Shown piece after piece: positions 16,136 to 22,467 of a stretch of DNA of 64,000 nucleotides (position 1 is the stretch's first letter; the number at the start of each line of letters is the position of its first letter). A program made the translations under genes and the position numbers. Origin of the DNA: Hydrocarboniphaga sp965279055 (lineage in GTDB: Bacteria; Pseudomonadota; Gammaproteobacteria; Nevskiales; Nevskiaceae); the NCBI RefSeq assembly GCF_965279055.1, contig NZ_OZ257125.1, positions 4,154,001 through 4,218,000 of the forward strand, given 5' to 3'. The notes beneath the pieces were generated by a model that was not told where the DNA came from, did not search any database, and was given only the letters and a program-made list of their open reading frames with translations.

Positions 16136-16204
16136 GCCTAGACGCCGTGGCTAACGCGCGGACCGGCCAGAGGCCGCCCCGTCGGGTTGAATGCCCAGTC
16201 GCGC
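16136..16204 (-). repeat. Degenerate attC site A
   Basis: Sixty-nine bases that align with attC B along most of their length, including the central GGCC stem and a GTTCAACCCGAC-like left arm (here ATTCAACCCGAC). The two terminal core sites have decayed: GCGCGAC in place of RYYYAAC and GTCTAGG in place of GTTRRRY. It may no longer recombine. Confidence 0.6.
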
Positions 16205-16430
16205 CGGCTCTCGATCAATGAAACGACACTGCCAGTTGGTGCCAGCTCTAACATTTCTTGTTGTGGCCTAATCATGCCTTGCTCGCCAAACGCCTGCAGT
16301 GCCGATATTTAAAATGTGAGCTACCGAGAAATACGAAACCCATTATGGCGAACATCAGGAAACAATCGAGCCAGATTCTCGCAGTAACTGTTACGACCGA
16401 ACAAACTCCTTGCCCAAAGCACGAGATTGC

Positions 16431-16526
16431 CTAACCCAGCAACCATATAACGAGTGAACCGACGGCCAAGATCAGTAGGCCTCGCACCATGTAGCCCCAC
16501 GTTACCGGCTCGACGTCGCGTTTCAT
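16431..16526 (-). CDS. 31-residue single-helix membrane peptide (cassette)
   Basis: ATG 16526 opens a 31-codon frame ending TAG 16431, starting 12 bp after attC B on the minus strand. The peptide begins MKRDVEPVTWG and then has one hydrophobic segment (GLLILAVGSLVIWLLG), so it would be a single-span inner-membrane peptide. This is the only sensible frame at the head of the cassette; the remaining 16205-16430 shows no convincing gene apart from a 27-codon frame that includes a sequence shared with another cassette. Confidence 0.5.
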   Translation of the reverse strand: MKRDVEPVTWGYMVRGLLILAVGSLVIWLLG

Positions 16527-16538
16527 CTATTCTTTTAG

Positions 16539-16606
16539 GTCCAACGCCGAGGTTAGCCCGAGGACCGGCCGGAGGCCGGTACGTCGGGTTGAACCGCTGG
16601 TTGGGC
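16539..16606 (-). repeat. attC site B
   Basis: Plus-strand ends are GTCCAAC and GTTGGGC, both perfect core sites. The two halves are complementary through the L boxes to a central ACCGGCC-x-GGCCGGT stem with one extra base in one arm. It closes the DUF4279 cassette, whose stop codon lies inside it. Confidence 0.88.
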
Positions 16607-17026
16607 CATGACCTCTTCTTTTTCCCGACCGTAAATATCTACTGAAAGCTCTATGCCTCGATCAGCGAGCATTCGCAACGTGGCAACAGAAACAGATACA
16701 CCATCGTTGCTCGTGCTCATGAACCAGCCGCAGAAAAGATCGACCTCGTATTTAGCGCACAGGTCTCTCCACGTATCGAGATCAGATGTTGCCTGAGAGA
16801 GAAGAAGCTCAACTTGACCATTAAAGTCTTCGGGCGCCGTCACTGGAGCACTTAAGAACCATGCTCCGGACTTTCTCGTGATCGTTCTCCCGGATCGGAA
16901 ACTCTGAACGTCACCCTTGAGCCATGCCTCTGATGGAGCACAGCCGAGAAGTGCGGTGACATCGTTCGGCTCGATCTCATTACCGAATACCCTCAATGAC
17001 GCCGCTGTGCGATTGAGAACAGACAT
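16553..17026 (-). CDS. DUF4279 domain protein (cassette gene)
   Basis: 157 residues. Blocks ASLRVFGNEIEPNDVTALLG, YEVDLFCGWFMSTSNDG and LADRGIELSVDIYG correspond to the conserved parts of DUF4279, a small cytoplasmic domain of unknown function that I know from integron cassettes. The last residues (QPDVPASGRSSG) are translated attC sequence and the stop lies within attC B. The function is unknown; a role in immunity or polymorphic toxin neutralisation has no direct evidence here. Confidence 0.82.
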   Translation of the reverse strand: MSVLNRTAASLRVFGNEIEPNDVTALLGCAPSEAWLKGDVQSFRSGRTITRKSGAWFLSAPVTAPEDFNGQVELLLSQATSDLDTWRDLCAKYEVDLFCGWFMSTSNDGVSVSVATLRMLADRGIELSVDIYGREKEEVMAQPAVQPDVPASGRSSG

Positions 17027-17033
17027 TGTTCAG

Positions 17034-17100
17034 GCCCAGACAGTATGACTACCGCCGTCAGAGGTGCTGACCTCCGCCAAGGCCGTAGCGAGGGTTAGCT
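17034..17100 (-). repeat. Degenerate attC site C
   Basis: An imperfect hairpin runs across the site: CTAC-x-GCC-...-GAGGT pairs with its complement around a CAGC loop. The outer cores are altered (AGCTAAC and GTCTGGGC on the minus strand; the latter resembles the altered end of attC A). An IS110-type remnant starts immediately beyond it. Confidence 0.5.
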
Positions 17101-17168
17101 TGACGCCAGAGCCGCAGGAGCGAGATAGGACTGCGCTCATGGATCGGTTTCCTTACGCGGAGGTCAGC

Positions 17169-17246
17169 ATGGCAAACGATAACACCGTTTTTGTGGGATT
17201 GGACGTCCATGAAGAGTCGATTGTGCTTTCTCTTGCGGAGAATCTC
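17169..17246 (+). pseudogene. IS110-family transposase, N-terminal remnant
   Basis: From ATG 17169 the plus strand encodes MANDNTVFVGLDVHEESIV, the N-terminal DEDD-type start of IS110-family transposases (V-G-L-D-V-H-x-x-S-I). Similarity is lost by about 17246 and no catalytic C-terminus exists. The 70 bp upstream (from about 17101) probably belong to the element's left end, where IS110 elements encode their guide RNA. It is a dead fragment. Confidence 0.65.
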
Positions 17247-17353
17247 TGTATGAGGGCCTTCAATTCACGAACGCCCATCGCCTGCCATGTGTCGGCTCGA
17301 AGAAGAGAACTGCCAAGGCGCAGCCGATATTTAATATGCGAGCCACTCCTCAT
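17247..17353 (-). pseudogene. Truncated cassette ORF
   Basis: ATG 17353 lies just past the core of attC D and opens a frame (MRSGSHIKYRLRLGSS...) that is colinear with a cassette start. It runs about 36 codons before entering the IS110-type remnant on the other strand. The intact cassette gene probably continued to attC C. No family recognised. It shares a short DNA motif (17323-17343) with 16301-16321. Confidence 0.35.
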
Positions 17354-17359
17354 TTAGCC

Positions 17360-17416
17360 GCCCAACGCCTAAAGCCCCGGCGCGGCAGAGCCGTCGTCTG
17401 GAGCGCCTTGTTGGAC
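17360..17416 (-). repeat. attC site D
   Basis: Perfect cores GCCCAAC and GTTGGAC on the plus strand, 57 bp in all. The minus strand reads GTCCAACAAGGCGCTCCAG, the usual R''/L'' arrangement, and the internal arms pair around CAGAG. The stop of the upstream secreted-protein gene lies inside. Confidence 0.82.
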
Positions 17417-18022
17417 CATGGCCCAGCTCTCGACGTTGAGATTAATCGGCGAAGGCTGTATGACAGACGCAGACATCGGTTTTTTTGAGCGAATCCCTTC
17501 TGTGGCTTGAGTTACATGAACTGATCTATCAACGATCTCAAGCCTTGCGTCATCAAACCAAACAGACCCTGATCCGTTGATAAGGACGCCGTAAGCAATA
17601 GTGTCTGTTTGCGCCGGTAGTTCAAGCACTATTTCGTAGGGCTGCCACTCGGAGCTTGCTTTAATCGGGCGGTTCGCCATGTTGTCGAACGCAACTAGAG
17701 CGCCATCACCGCGGTCCGCTCGAAACCACAGACCGGCCCAGTCTGTAACGTCTTTAGCTTTTATGTAAGCTGAAAATCGGACGCGCTCGCCACGAAAAGC
17801 CTCAGCGCGTGCGGCTTGCGCAAGTGTGCCGAAGCCCGTTTGATTTTCGCCTCTTGACGACAAATGGGCGCTCGCGCGCCCCTCGATGTACTCCATCCGG
17901 TCAGGTGTCACGACATACGACTGAGGATTGCCACCGGTGAGAAGCCACCCATCTGGAAGGGACTCAGCCGACGCATTTTTGGCGGCAAGAAACAAGGCCA
18001 GAGAGACGAAGCTACGAGACAC
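17369..18022 (-). CDS. Secreted jelly-roll-like protein (cassette gene)
   Basis: 217 residues with a signal peptide ending NASAES. The mature part has a single-domain pattern: LPDGWLLTGGNPQSYVV, RFSAYIKAKDVTDWAGLWFR, AFDNMANRPIKASSEWQPYE and GSVWFDDARLEIVD. This resembles carbohydrate-binding or galactose-binding-like jelly rolls that sit on sensors and secreted proteins, but the ligand is unknown. The final residues (QQGAPDDGSAAPGL) are translated from attC D. Start at 18022 follows the AAGGAGAAATTCC site. Confidence 0.75.
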   Translation of the reverse strand: MSRSFVSLALFLAAKNASAESLPDGWLLTGGNPQSYVVTPDRMEYIEGRASAHLSSRGENQTGFGTLAQAARAEAFRGERVRFSAYIKAKDVTDWAGLWFRADRGDGALVAFDNMANRPIKASSEWQPYEIVLELPAQTDTIAYGVLINGSGSVWFDDARLEIVDRSVHVTQATEGIRSKKPMSASVIQPSPINLNVESWAMVQQGAPDDGSAAPGL

Positions 18023-18040
18023 GGAATTTCTCCTTCGTTT

Positions 18041-18111
18041 GGTCCAACGCTGCGGCTCAGCCGAGGATTTGCCGTCGGGGGTAAATACGTCGGCCGGATT
18101 GCGCTGTTGGG
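18041..18111 (-). repeat. attC site E
   Basis: Cores GTCCAAC and GTTGGGT, 71 bp. On the minus strand the right half reads GGCTGAGCCGCAGCGTTGGA, a classic L'/R' layout, and pairs with GCAATCCGGCCGAC in the left half. It follows the 108-residue membrane-protein gene by 25 bp. Confidence 0.87.
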
Positions 18112-18135
18112 TCGCTTTGCGGAAGTCCTTTGCAT

Positions 18136-18462
18136 TCAGCTTGCTTTAGGTTCCATGAGCCCTGCTCCCAAGAGTAAGAAAATAACACCGATAGAAAAGT
18201 AGGTAAAAATTCCCAACCAGAATGTGATCGGGTGTTTTTGGCAGGGGATGTCGTGAATGCTTAACTGAATTCGGCCCATACGTAGTGCGATTATGACGGC
18301 GCCAAGGCATACCAGCGGGATAACTAGAAACAGGGGTTCAGCTTTAGGGTGAAACGCCCTCGCTAAAGACGCGAGTGTTAACACGCAATATGCACAGAGC
18401 AAAGCACGCCAGATACGTTCTGACACGGCAGTCCCATACTGCTGCTCCTCAGGGAATTTCAT
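18136..18462 (-). CDS. Small three-helix membrane protein (cassette gene)
   Basis: 108 residues. Hydrophobic segments at about 19-36 (LLCAYCVLTLASLARAF), 44-60 (LFLVIPLVCLGAVIIAL) and 82-102 (WLGIFTYFSIGVIFLLLGAG) predict three membrane helices. No family recognised. It fills the cassette between attC F and attC E. Start ATG 18462 is 14 bp from the core of attC F. Confidence 0.68.
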   Translation of the reverse strand: MKFPEEQQYGTAVSERIWRALLCAYCVLTLASLARAFHPKAEPLFLVIPLVCLGAVIIALRMGRIQLSIHDIPCQKHPITFWLGIFTYFSIGVIFLLLGAGLMEPKAS

Positions 18463-18476
18463 CTTTCTTACTCTAG

Positions 18477-18534
18477 GTCCAACGTTTGAGTTCAGCGGCT
18501 GCCGAAGGCGGTCCGCTGCAACGAAGGGTTAGAT
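18477..18534 (-). repeat. attC site F
   Basis: Cores GTCCAAC and GTTAGAT, 58 bp. On the minus strand GTTGCAGCGGACCGCC pairs with GGCAGCCGCTGAACTCAAAC, close to textbook attC sequence. It closes the HNH cassette; translation into it gives NPSLQRTAFGSR, the usual tail of cassette proteins. Confidence 0.9.
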
Positions 18535-18654
18535 GGCTTTACGCCGAAGCCAAATAACGCGCTTGTTATTGGGCCTGCATACACGAGTACCGATCCTTCC
18601 CCCTCGCCAACCATAGAAACAGGCTCACGTAAGCCACGAGTGCAGAATGACAGG
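18492..18654 (-). pseudogene. 3' end of the HNH cassette gene, cut off by IS3
   Basis: This stretch continues the HNH gene exactly in frame when the IS3 element (18661-19854) and one copy of the GCCTGC duplication are removed: ...ITEQA joins LSFCTRGLREPVS... . It then ends NPSLQRTAFGSR with its stop inside attC F. The in-frame ATG at 18677 lies in the insertion-sequence end, so a separate 61-residue protein starting there is not credible as an original gene. Confidence 0.8.
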
Positions 18655-18673
18655 GCCTGCGTAATCTTCCCCG

Positions 18674-19486
18674 TCAAGGCGACAGTTCGAAACTAGAGTT
18701 TCTGGCGGCTTGAGCGTACTCGATCGGCGTCATATCGCCGAGCGAGTCATGGGGTCTTTGTTCGTTGTATTCGAGCATCCACCAGTAGACGGCCTCACGG
18801 ACATCGTCGAGGCGGACAAAGAGATGCTGGTCGAGCAGTTCGTTGCGCATCGTGCGGTTGAAGCGCTCGATATAGGCGTTCTGGTTGGGCTTGCCAGGCT
18901 GGATGTACTGGATCGCCATACCCGCTGCCTTGGCCCACTGCGTAAAGGCGTCGCCAAGAAATTCAGGGCCATTGTCAGTACGAAGGACCTGCGGCAAGCC
19001 GCGCTCCTTGCGTAGCCGCTCGAAAACCCGGACCAAACGCTCCGAGGTGATCGAAGTATCGACCTCCACCTGCAGCAATTCACGATTGAAATCGTCGACG
19101 ACGTTGAAGAGCCGGAAGCGGCGACCGCAGATCAGCGTATCGCTCATGAAATCCGCCGACCAGACGCTGTCGGGCAGCCGTGGGACGTACAGCGGCACCC
19201 GCTCACGCTGGGGCAGTCGACGCTTTGCAGCACGGCGTAGGTTGAGTTTCATGAGCTTGTATACCCGGTAAATCCGCTTGTGATTCCACGGCCGGCCCTG
19301 ACGCCGCAGCTGCTTGCGACACATCCAGAAACCACGGCTTGGACGACCTTCCACCAGCGCCGCCAAAGCCGCGATGACTTCGGCATCACGCACCGTCCAA
19401 TGATCGGGCTCGCGGTAGAACGCCGATCGGGATAACCCAACGCAGCTGCAGGCGCGAGCGATGGGCACTTCATGCGTGTGCACCAA
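18674..19486 (-). CDS. IS3-family transposase OrfB (DDE integrase domain)
   Basis: 270 residues from a TTG-type start, more likely made as an OrfAB fusion. Residues ahead of VHTHEVPIARACSCVGLSRS are HTH_21-like; the rve domain shows WSADFMSD (first Asp), RTDNGPEFLGDAF (second Asp) and a Glu in AYIERFNRTMRNELLD, then YNEQRPHDSLGDMTP. These are the D-D-E and C-terminal marks of IS3 transposases. Stop lies inside the left inverted repeat region. Confidence 0.93.
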   Translation of the reverse strand: MVHTHEVPIARACSCVGLSRSAFYREPDHWTVRDAEVIAALAALVEGRPSRGFWMCRKQLRRQGRPWNHKRIYRVYKLMKLNLRRAAKRRLPQRERVPLYVPRLPDSVWSADFMSDTLICGRRFRLFNVVDDFNRELLQVEVDTSITSERLVRVFERLRKERGLPQVLRTDNGPEFLGDAFTQWAKAAGMAIQYIQPGKPNQNAYIERFNRTMRNELLDQHLFVRLDDVREAVYWWMLEYNEQRPHDSLGDMTPIEYAQAARNSSFELSP

Positions 19487-19518
19487 GTAACCGGCCGCTT
19501 CTCGCTTGGCGTCCGGCC

Positions 19519-19785
19519 CTACAGTTTTTTTGCGATCAGATCCTTCATCGCGTGATTCTCAAGCGCCAGGTCCGCGTACATGCGCTTGAGCTGCGACAGC
19601 TCCGCTTCCAGCTCCTTGGTCCGCTTCAGATCCGATGCCTGCATGCCGCCGTACTTCGACTTCCAGCTGTAGTAGGTCGGCTCGCTGATGCCCGCCTTGC
19701 GACAGATGTCCTTCACGGCCACGCCGGCGTCCGCCTGCTTCAGAATCGTGACGATCTGGGTTTCGGTAAAACGTGACTTCTTCAT
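19519..19785 (-). CDS. IS3-family transposase OrfA (HTH)
   Basis: 88 residues: FTETQIVTILKQADAGVAVK, DICRKAGISEPTYYSWKSKY form the helix-turn-helix, followed by a leucine-zipper-like helix (ELEAELSQLKRMYADLALEN). The end of the gene has seven A on the coding strand (19525-19531), a slippery run where -1 frameshifting would fuse OrfA to OrfB as in other IS3 elements. Confidence 0.92.
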   Translation of the reverse strand: MKKSRFTETQIVTILKQADAGVAVKDICRKAGISEPTYYSWKSKYGGMQASDLKRTKELEAELSQLKRMYADLALENHAMKDLIAKKL

Positions 19786-19850
19786 TCCTGCCTCCTGGCG
19801 TTACGATGCCAGAAAGCTCTCGTTATGAGTTGTCGCTCAGACGGGGAAGA

Positions 19851-20576
19851 TTACGCCTGCTCTGTGATTACTACGCCAACATCCCCATCTGGCCAACATC
19901 CCTGAACTCGGACAAGGCCCGGTTTTATCACCTCAAGGTCCAATGCAATTATTTGACCGTTTGAGGCGAAGTTTTGATTCTGATAGCGGACTTGCTCAAT
20001 CAGCCATGCAGGAGCGAAATTGGCGGTAGCAGGTACTGTGACTCGCGCTCGCCCAGCGCGGTAATCGAATTTAGCGCTATTGCTGCGACTGACCCGCACA
20101 TGGTTCTCTACTACTCGGAGTATCTCTTTGCCGCTCGCATCGTGTAATCGTATATTCACTTGAAGGAGGTCTCCGTCTAGGACCCTTAACTTCAAATAAT
20201 TGGAATTCGAAAGCTCGAAAACAGCAGCTTGGTCATTAGTTGTTGCGATGCAAATAGAACCCGTGAGTAGCTTTAAGTCTCGCGCCGGCTCTACATAAAT
20301 GTGAACTGAATCTGGAGAAGTAGGGCGAACCGCGCCTTTCCATTGGTAGAGCAAATCATCAGAAATTTTGAGATTTCCATGATGAGCTGCGTCGTGGCAT
20401 GAGGGACAGATCGCAATCATGTCCTCAGCGTCATGTGCTTTGTACACCGCCCAATGCTTTATGTGATGGATGTGAACGCGCCAGTTCGAGCAGCCCGGGT
20501 TAGCACATTTCCCGCCAGCTTTCTCCACAAGCAGTCTCTTTAGCGACGGCTTTATTTTTCTTTGAGCGGTAGACAT
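19851..20576 (-). CDS. HNH endonuclease (cassette gene, 3' end displaced by IS3)
   Basis: 241 residues as it stands. The N-terminal 70 residues hold an HNH nuclease fold: Zn ligands in CANPGC and CPSC, and HIHHIKHW...DAAHHG for the His-Asn-His type core. The rest is a beta-rich domain of unknown role. The TAA stop comes from the IS inverted repeat; the original protein had 294 residues, continuing in 18492-18654. An HNH nuclease in a cassette could be a defence gene, but that is inference. Start ATG 20576 follows attC G by 21 bp. Confidence 0.83.
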   Translation of the reverse strand: MSTAQRKIKPSLKRLLVEKAGGKCANPGCSNWRVHIHHIKHWAVYKAHDAEDMIAICPSCHDAAHHGNLKISDDLLYQWKGAVRPTSPDSVHIYVEPARDLKLLTGSICIATTNDQAAVFELSNSNYLKLRVLDGDLLQVNIRLHDASGKEILRVVENHVRVSRSNSAKFDYRAGRARVTVPATANFAPAWLIEQVRYQNQNFASNGQIIALDLEVIKPGLVRVQGCWPDGDVGVVITEQA

Positions 20577-20597
20577 GGATGAGTCGTGTCTTAAGCC

Positions 20598-20659
20598 ATC
20601 TAACGCATGGTTAACGCGCGGCCCGTTTACGGGCCGTCGCGTTGAACCGGTAGTTAGGA
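20598..20659 (-). repeat. attC site G
   Basis: ATCTAAC and GTTAGGA (the last base departs from GTTRRRY) bound 62 bp. Arms match across CGCGCGGCCCG-TTTA-CGGGCCGTCGCG. It closes the cassette of the 97-residue membrane protein. Confidence 0.87.
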
Positions 20660-20669
20660 GTAGATTTAC

Positions 20670-20963
20670 TCACGGAGACTTAGGTTTCTTGCCGTTTAGA
20701 CGATTGAACTGCTCTTCCGAGACGAGCTTCCAGCGCTGAACAACGAAGCGTTTGAACCAATAGGTGTGCAGAACTGCACCCACGCCGGCGGCCAGAGCCA
20801 AACCTAGCGAAAGCCCATACCCGCGCACAATATCAATGGGCAATAGGCTCGTTGGCATTGAGAACCCTGTGTAAATGAGCGCCTCGATGTGTATTGCCAA
20901 GAATGACAGAAGCGCAATTGCCAGAGCAGCGGACGCTGCAAATAGAACGAATGCTCTGAACAC
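20670..20963 (-). CDS. Small two-helix membrane protein (cassette gene)
   Basis: 97 residues from GTG 20963, which follows TTAGGAGTAACC: the Shine-Dalgarno sequence is made from the attC H core site itself. Helices at about 4-28 (AFVLFAASAALAIALLSFLA) and 45-65 (GYGLSLGLALAAGVGAVLHT) and a basic C-terminal tail (NRLNGKKPKSP). No family recognised. A longer frame upstream only reads through the attC and is not credible. Confidence 0.62.
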   Translation of the reverse strand: MFRAFVLFAASAALAIALLSFLAIHIEALIYTGFSMPTSLLPIDIVRGYGLSLGLALAAGVGAVLHTYWFKRFVVQRWKLVSEEQFNRLNGKKPKSP

Positions 20964-20969
20964 GGTTAC

Positions 20970-21055
20970 TCCTAACGAATAGTCGTTTATCCACCACGCC
21001 GGCGCACGGCGGCGTGGTGGGCCAGATGAGGCGTGGTGGATAAACGCCGTTGGAC
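20970..21055 (-). repeat. attC site H
   Basis: Cores TCCTAAC and GTTGGAC on the plus strand, 86 bp. The arms 20984-21000 and 21030-21046 (CGTTTATCCACCACGCC and its complement) are a perfect 17-bp inverted repeat and a further stem lies inside, so this attC has a long variable terminal structure. Its cassette upstream is lost or replaced by the IS91-type element; 21056-21308 shows no gene. Confidence 0.85.
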
Positions 21056-21308
21056 TAAACCGCCGGTGCCGGCGGTCGGGCTTATGGGGATTGCTTTGCG
21101 ATGCAGAGCTTGATTCGCTCCGGCGTGGTCCTCGTGTTTGGAATCGAGCATGACCATCGCGCTCCCCAGCGCCGATTTCGGTGATTCGATCGATGGCGCA
21201 GACTGTGGCAGGCGCTCCACGAGCCGTCAATTTCCCGCCTCGGCGCAGCCGGGTTCGGGCCGCGCGCGGCCCGGTTTTCGATCCGGATCTGCTTTCCCCG
21301 CCGGCAAT

Positions 21309-22463
21309 TCATGGCGGCCCACGAGCCGGTGGCAGGCTGGCCGATAATTGCAGGAGCCCGCCGCAATCCGGGCAACGACGGATGTCGATCTGGGCGACGC
21401 GCAGCCAGAAGGCTTCGACGCTCTCCGCTGGCTTGGCGGGTGGCGCACTCACCTGCAGTTGCTGCCGACACATCGCGAGCTTGTCTTGCTTGCAGCGGCT
21501 GGCGGTCAGCCCGTAATGCCGCAGCCGCTGAAATCCCAACGGCAAGACGTGCAGCAGATAGCGACGCAGAAACTCCGCGCCAGGCAGTGTCAGTGCCTTG
21601 CGCTCCGACCGATCCTGACCGCGCCGCACCCGAAACCTCACCTGCCGGTCATTCACGTCGATCAGGCGCTGCTCGCTGATGGCGATGCGATGGGTGTAGC
21701 GGCCCAGATACGCGATCACCTGCTCGGGTCCGCCGAAGGGCGGTTTGGCGTAGACCACCCATTCGGGCTTTTGCAGCTCATCGACAAAGGCGGTCCACCG
21801 CGCATCATCCTGCGTCCATGTGCTGTCGCGAAAAGCGCCGGTGTCGTGCGCTTCCCGCAGCGCTTCGAGGTATTTCCCACGAAACACTTTCGACAGCGCC
21901 CGTACCGGAAACAGGAAAGACGTTTTCGAGCCGGCCCAGCGCCCATCCGCTGTCAGCGCACCGCCAGTGACGACGCCATGCACGTGGATATGCCGCGACA
22001 GATCCTGCGCCCAGGTATGCAGCACCAGCGTGATGCCGAGCGTGCCGTTCAGTCTTGATGGGTCACGCCCAAACGCCAGCAGCGTTTGCGAGGCGCATCG
22101 AAACAGCGTGTCGTAGATCCAGCGCGTCTGCTGCGGCAGCAAGCGATGCAATGCGTGGGGCAGCGTGAAGACCAGGTGAAAGTACGGCACCGGCAGCAGC
22201 TCGGTCACCCGCGCATCGATCCAGCGCTCTTTGGCCCGGGTCTGGCAGCGCGGGCAATGGCGATTTCGGCAGGAGTGATAGACGTAGCGCACCGTCCCGC
22301 AGTCTTCACAGGCTTGCAGTTGCCCACCCAGGGCAGCGGTGCGGCACGAGCGGATCGCGCGGCAGACTTTGCGCTGGGAAGCGGACAGGCCGTATTGCTC
22401 GGCGCAGGCGTCGGCATGCAGCGTGACAATCTGCGCCAGCGTCGGCCTCGCCGACGCGGCCAT
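21309..22463 (-). CDS. IS91-family HUH transposase
   Basis: 384 residues. An N-terminal zinc finger (C-E-D-C, then SCRNRHCPRCQ) precedes the HUH motif HIHVHGVV (about residues 158-165) and the catalytic Tyr helix AYLGRYTHRIAIS. These define a Y1/Y2 HUH rolling-circle transposase. A second Cys pair (CPDCGG) closes the protein. Length is normal for the family, and no frame damage is seen. Confidence 0.92.
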   Translation of the reverse strand: MAASARPTLAQIVTLHADACAEQYGLSASQRKVCRAIRSCRTAALGGQLQACEDCGTVRYVYHSCRNRHCPRCQTRAKERWIDARVTELLPVPYFHLVFTLPHALHRLLPQQTRWIYDTLFRCASQTLLAFGRDPSRLNGTLGITLVLHTWAQDLSRHIHVHGVVTGGALTADGRWAGSKTSFLFPVRALSKVFRGKYLEALREAHDTGAFRDSTWTQDDARWTAFVDELQKPEWVVYAKPPFGGPEQVIAYLGRYTHRIAISEQRLIDVNDRQVRFRVRRGQDRSERKALTLPGAEFLRRYLLHVLPLGFQRLRHYGLTASRCKQDKLAMCRQQLQVSAPPAKPAESVEAFWLRVAQIDIRRCPDCGGLLQLSASLPPARGPP

Positions 22464-22467
22464 CGAT

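Larger units (their letters stand above)
18661..19854 (-). mobile_element. IS3-family insertion sequence (IS407-like)
   Basis: Ends are inverted repeats beginning GTAATCTTCCCCGTC (18661-18675 and 19840-19854) with weaker similarity further in. The element is 1194 bp, is flanked by direct repeats GCCTGC (18655-18660 and 19855-19860) and carries orfA and orfB in the standard arrangement. Both genes look intact, so the copy may be active. Confidence 0.88.
16136..21055 (-). mobile_element. Integron-type gene-cassette array without integrase (CALIN)
   Basis: Eight attC-like sites (six with good RYYYAAC and GTTRRRY cores) separate short genes that all read on the minus strand. Several reading frames end inside the attC that follows, as is normal for cassettes. 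No IntI-type recombinase is present in the window. The array carries an IS3 insertion, an IS110-type remnant and borders an IS91-type element. Cassette genes are visibly AT-richer than their surroundings. Confidence 0.88.

Noticed and set aside
18492..18677. Independent 61-residue cassette protein starting at 18677
   Set aside because: Its start lies in the IS3 end; the frame is the displaced C-terminus of the HNH gene.
20964..21230. Upstream extension of the small membrane protein at 20670
   Set aside because: The added residues are translated attC H and flanking sequence; the GTG with TTAGGAG at 20963 is the better start.
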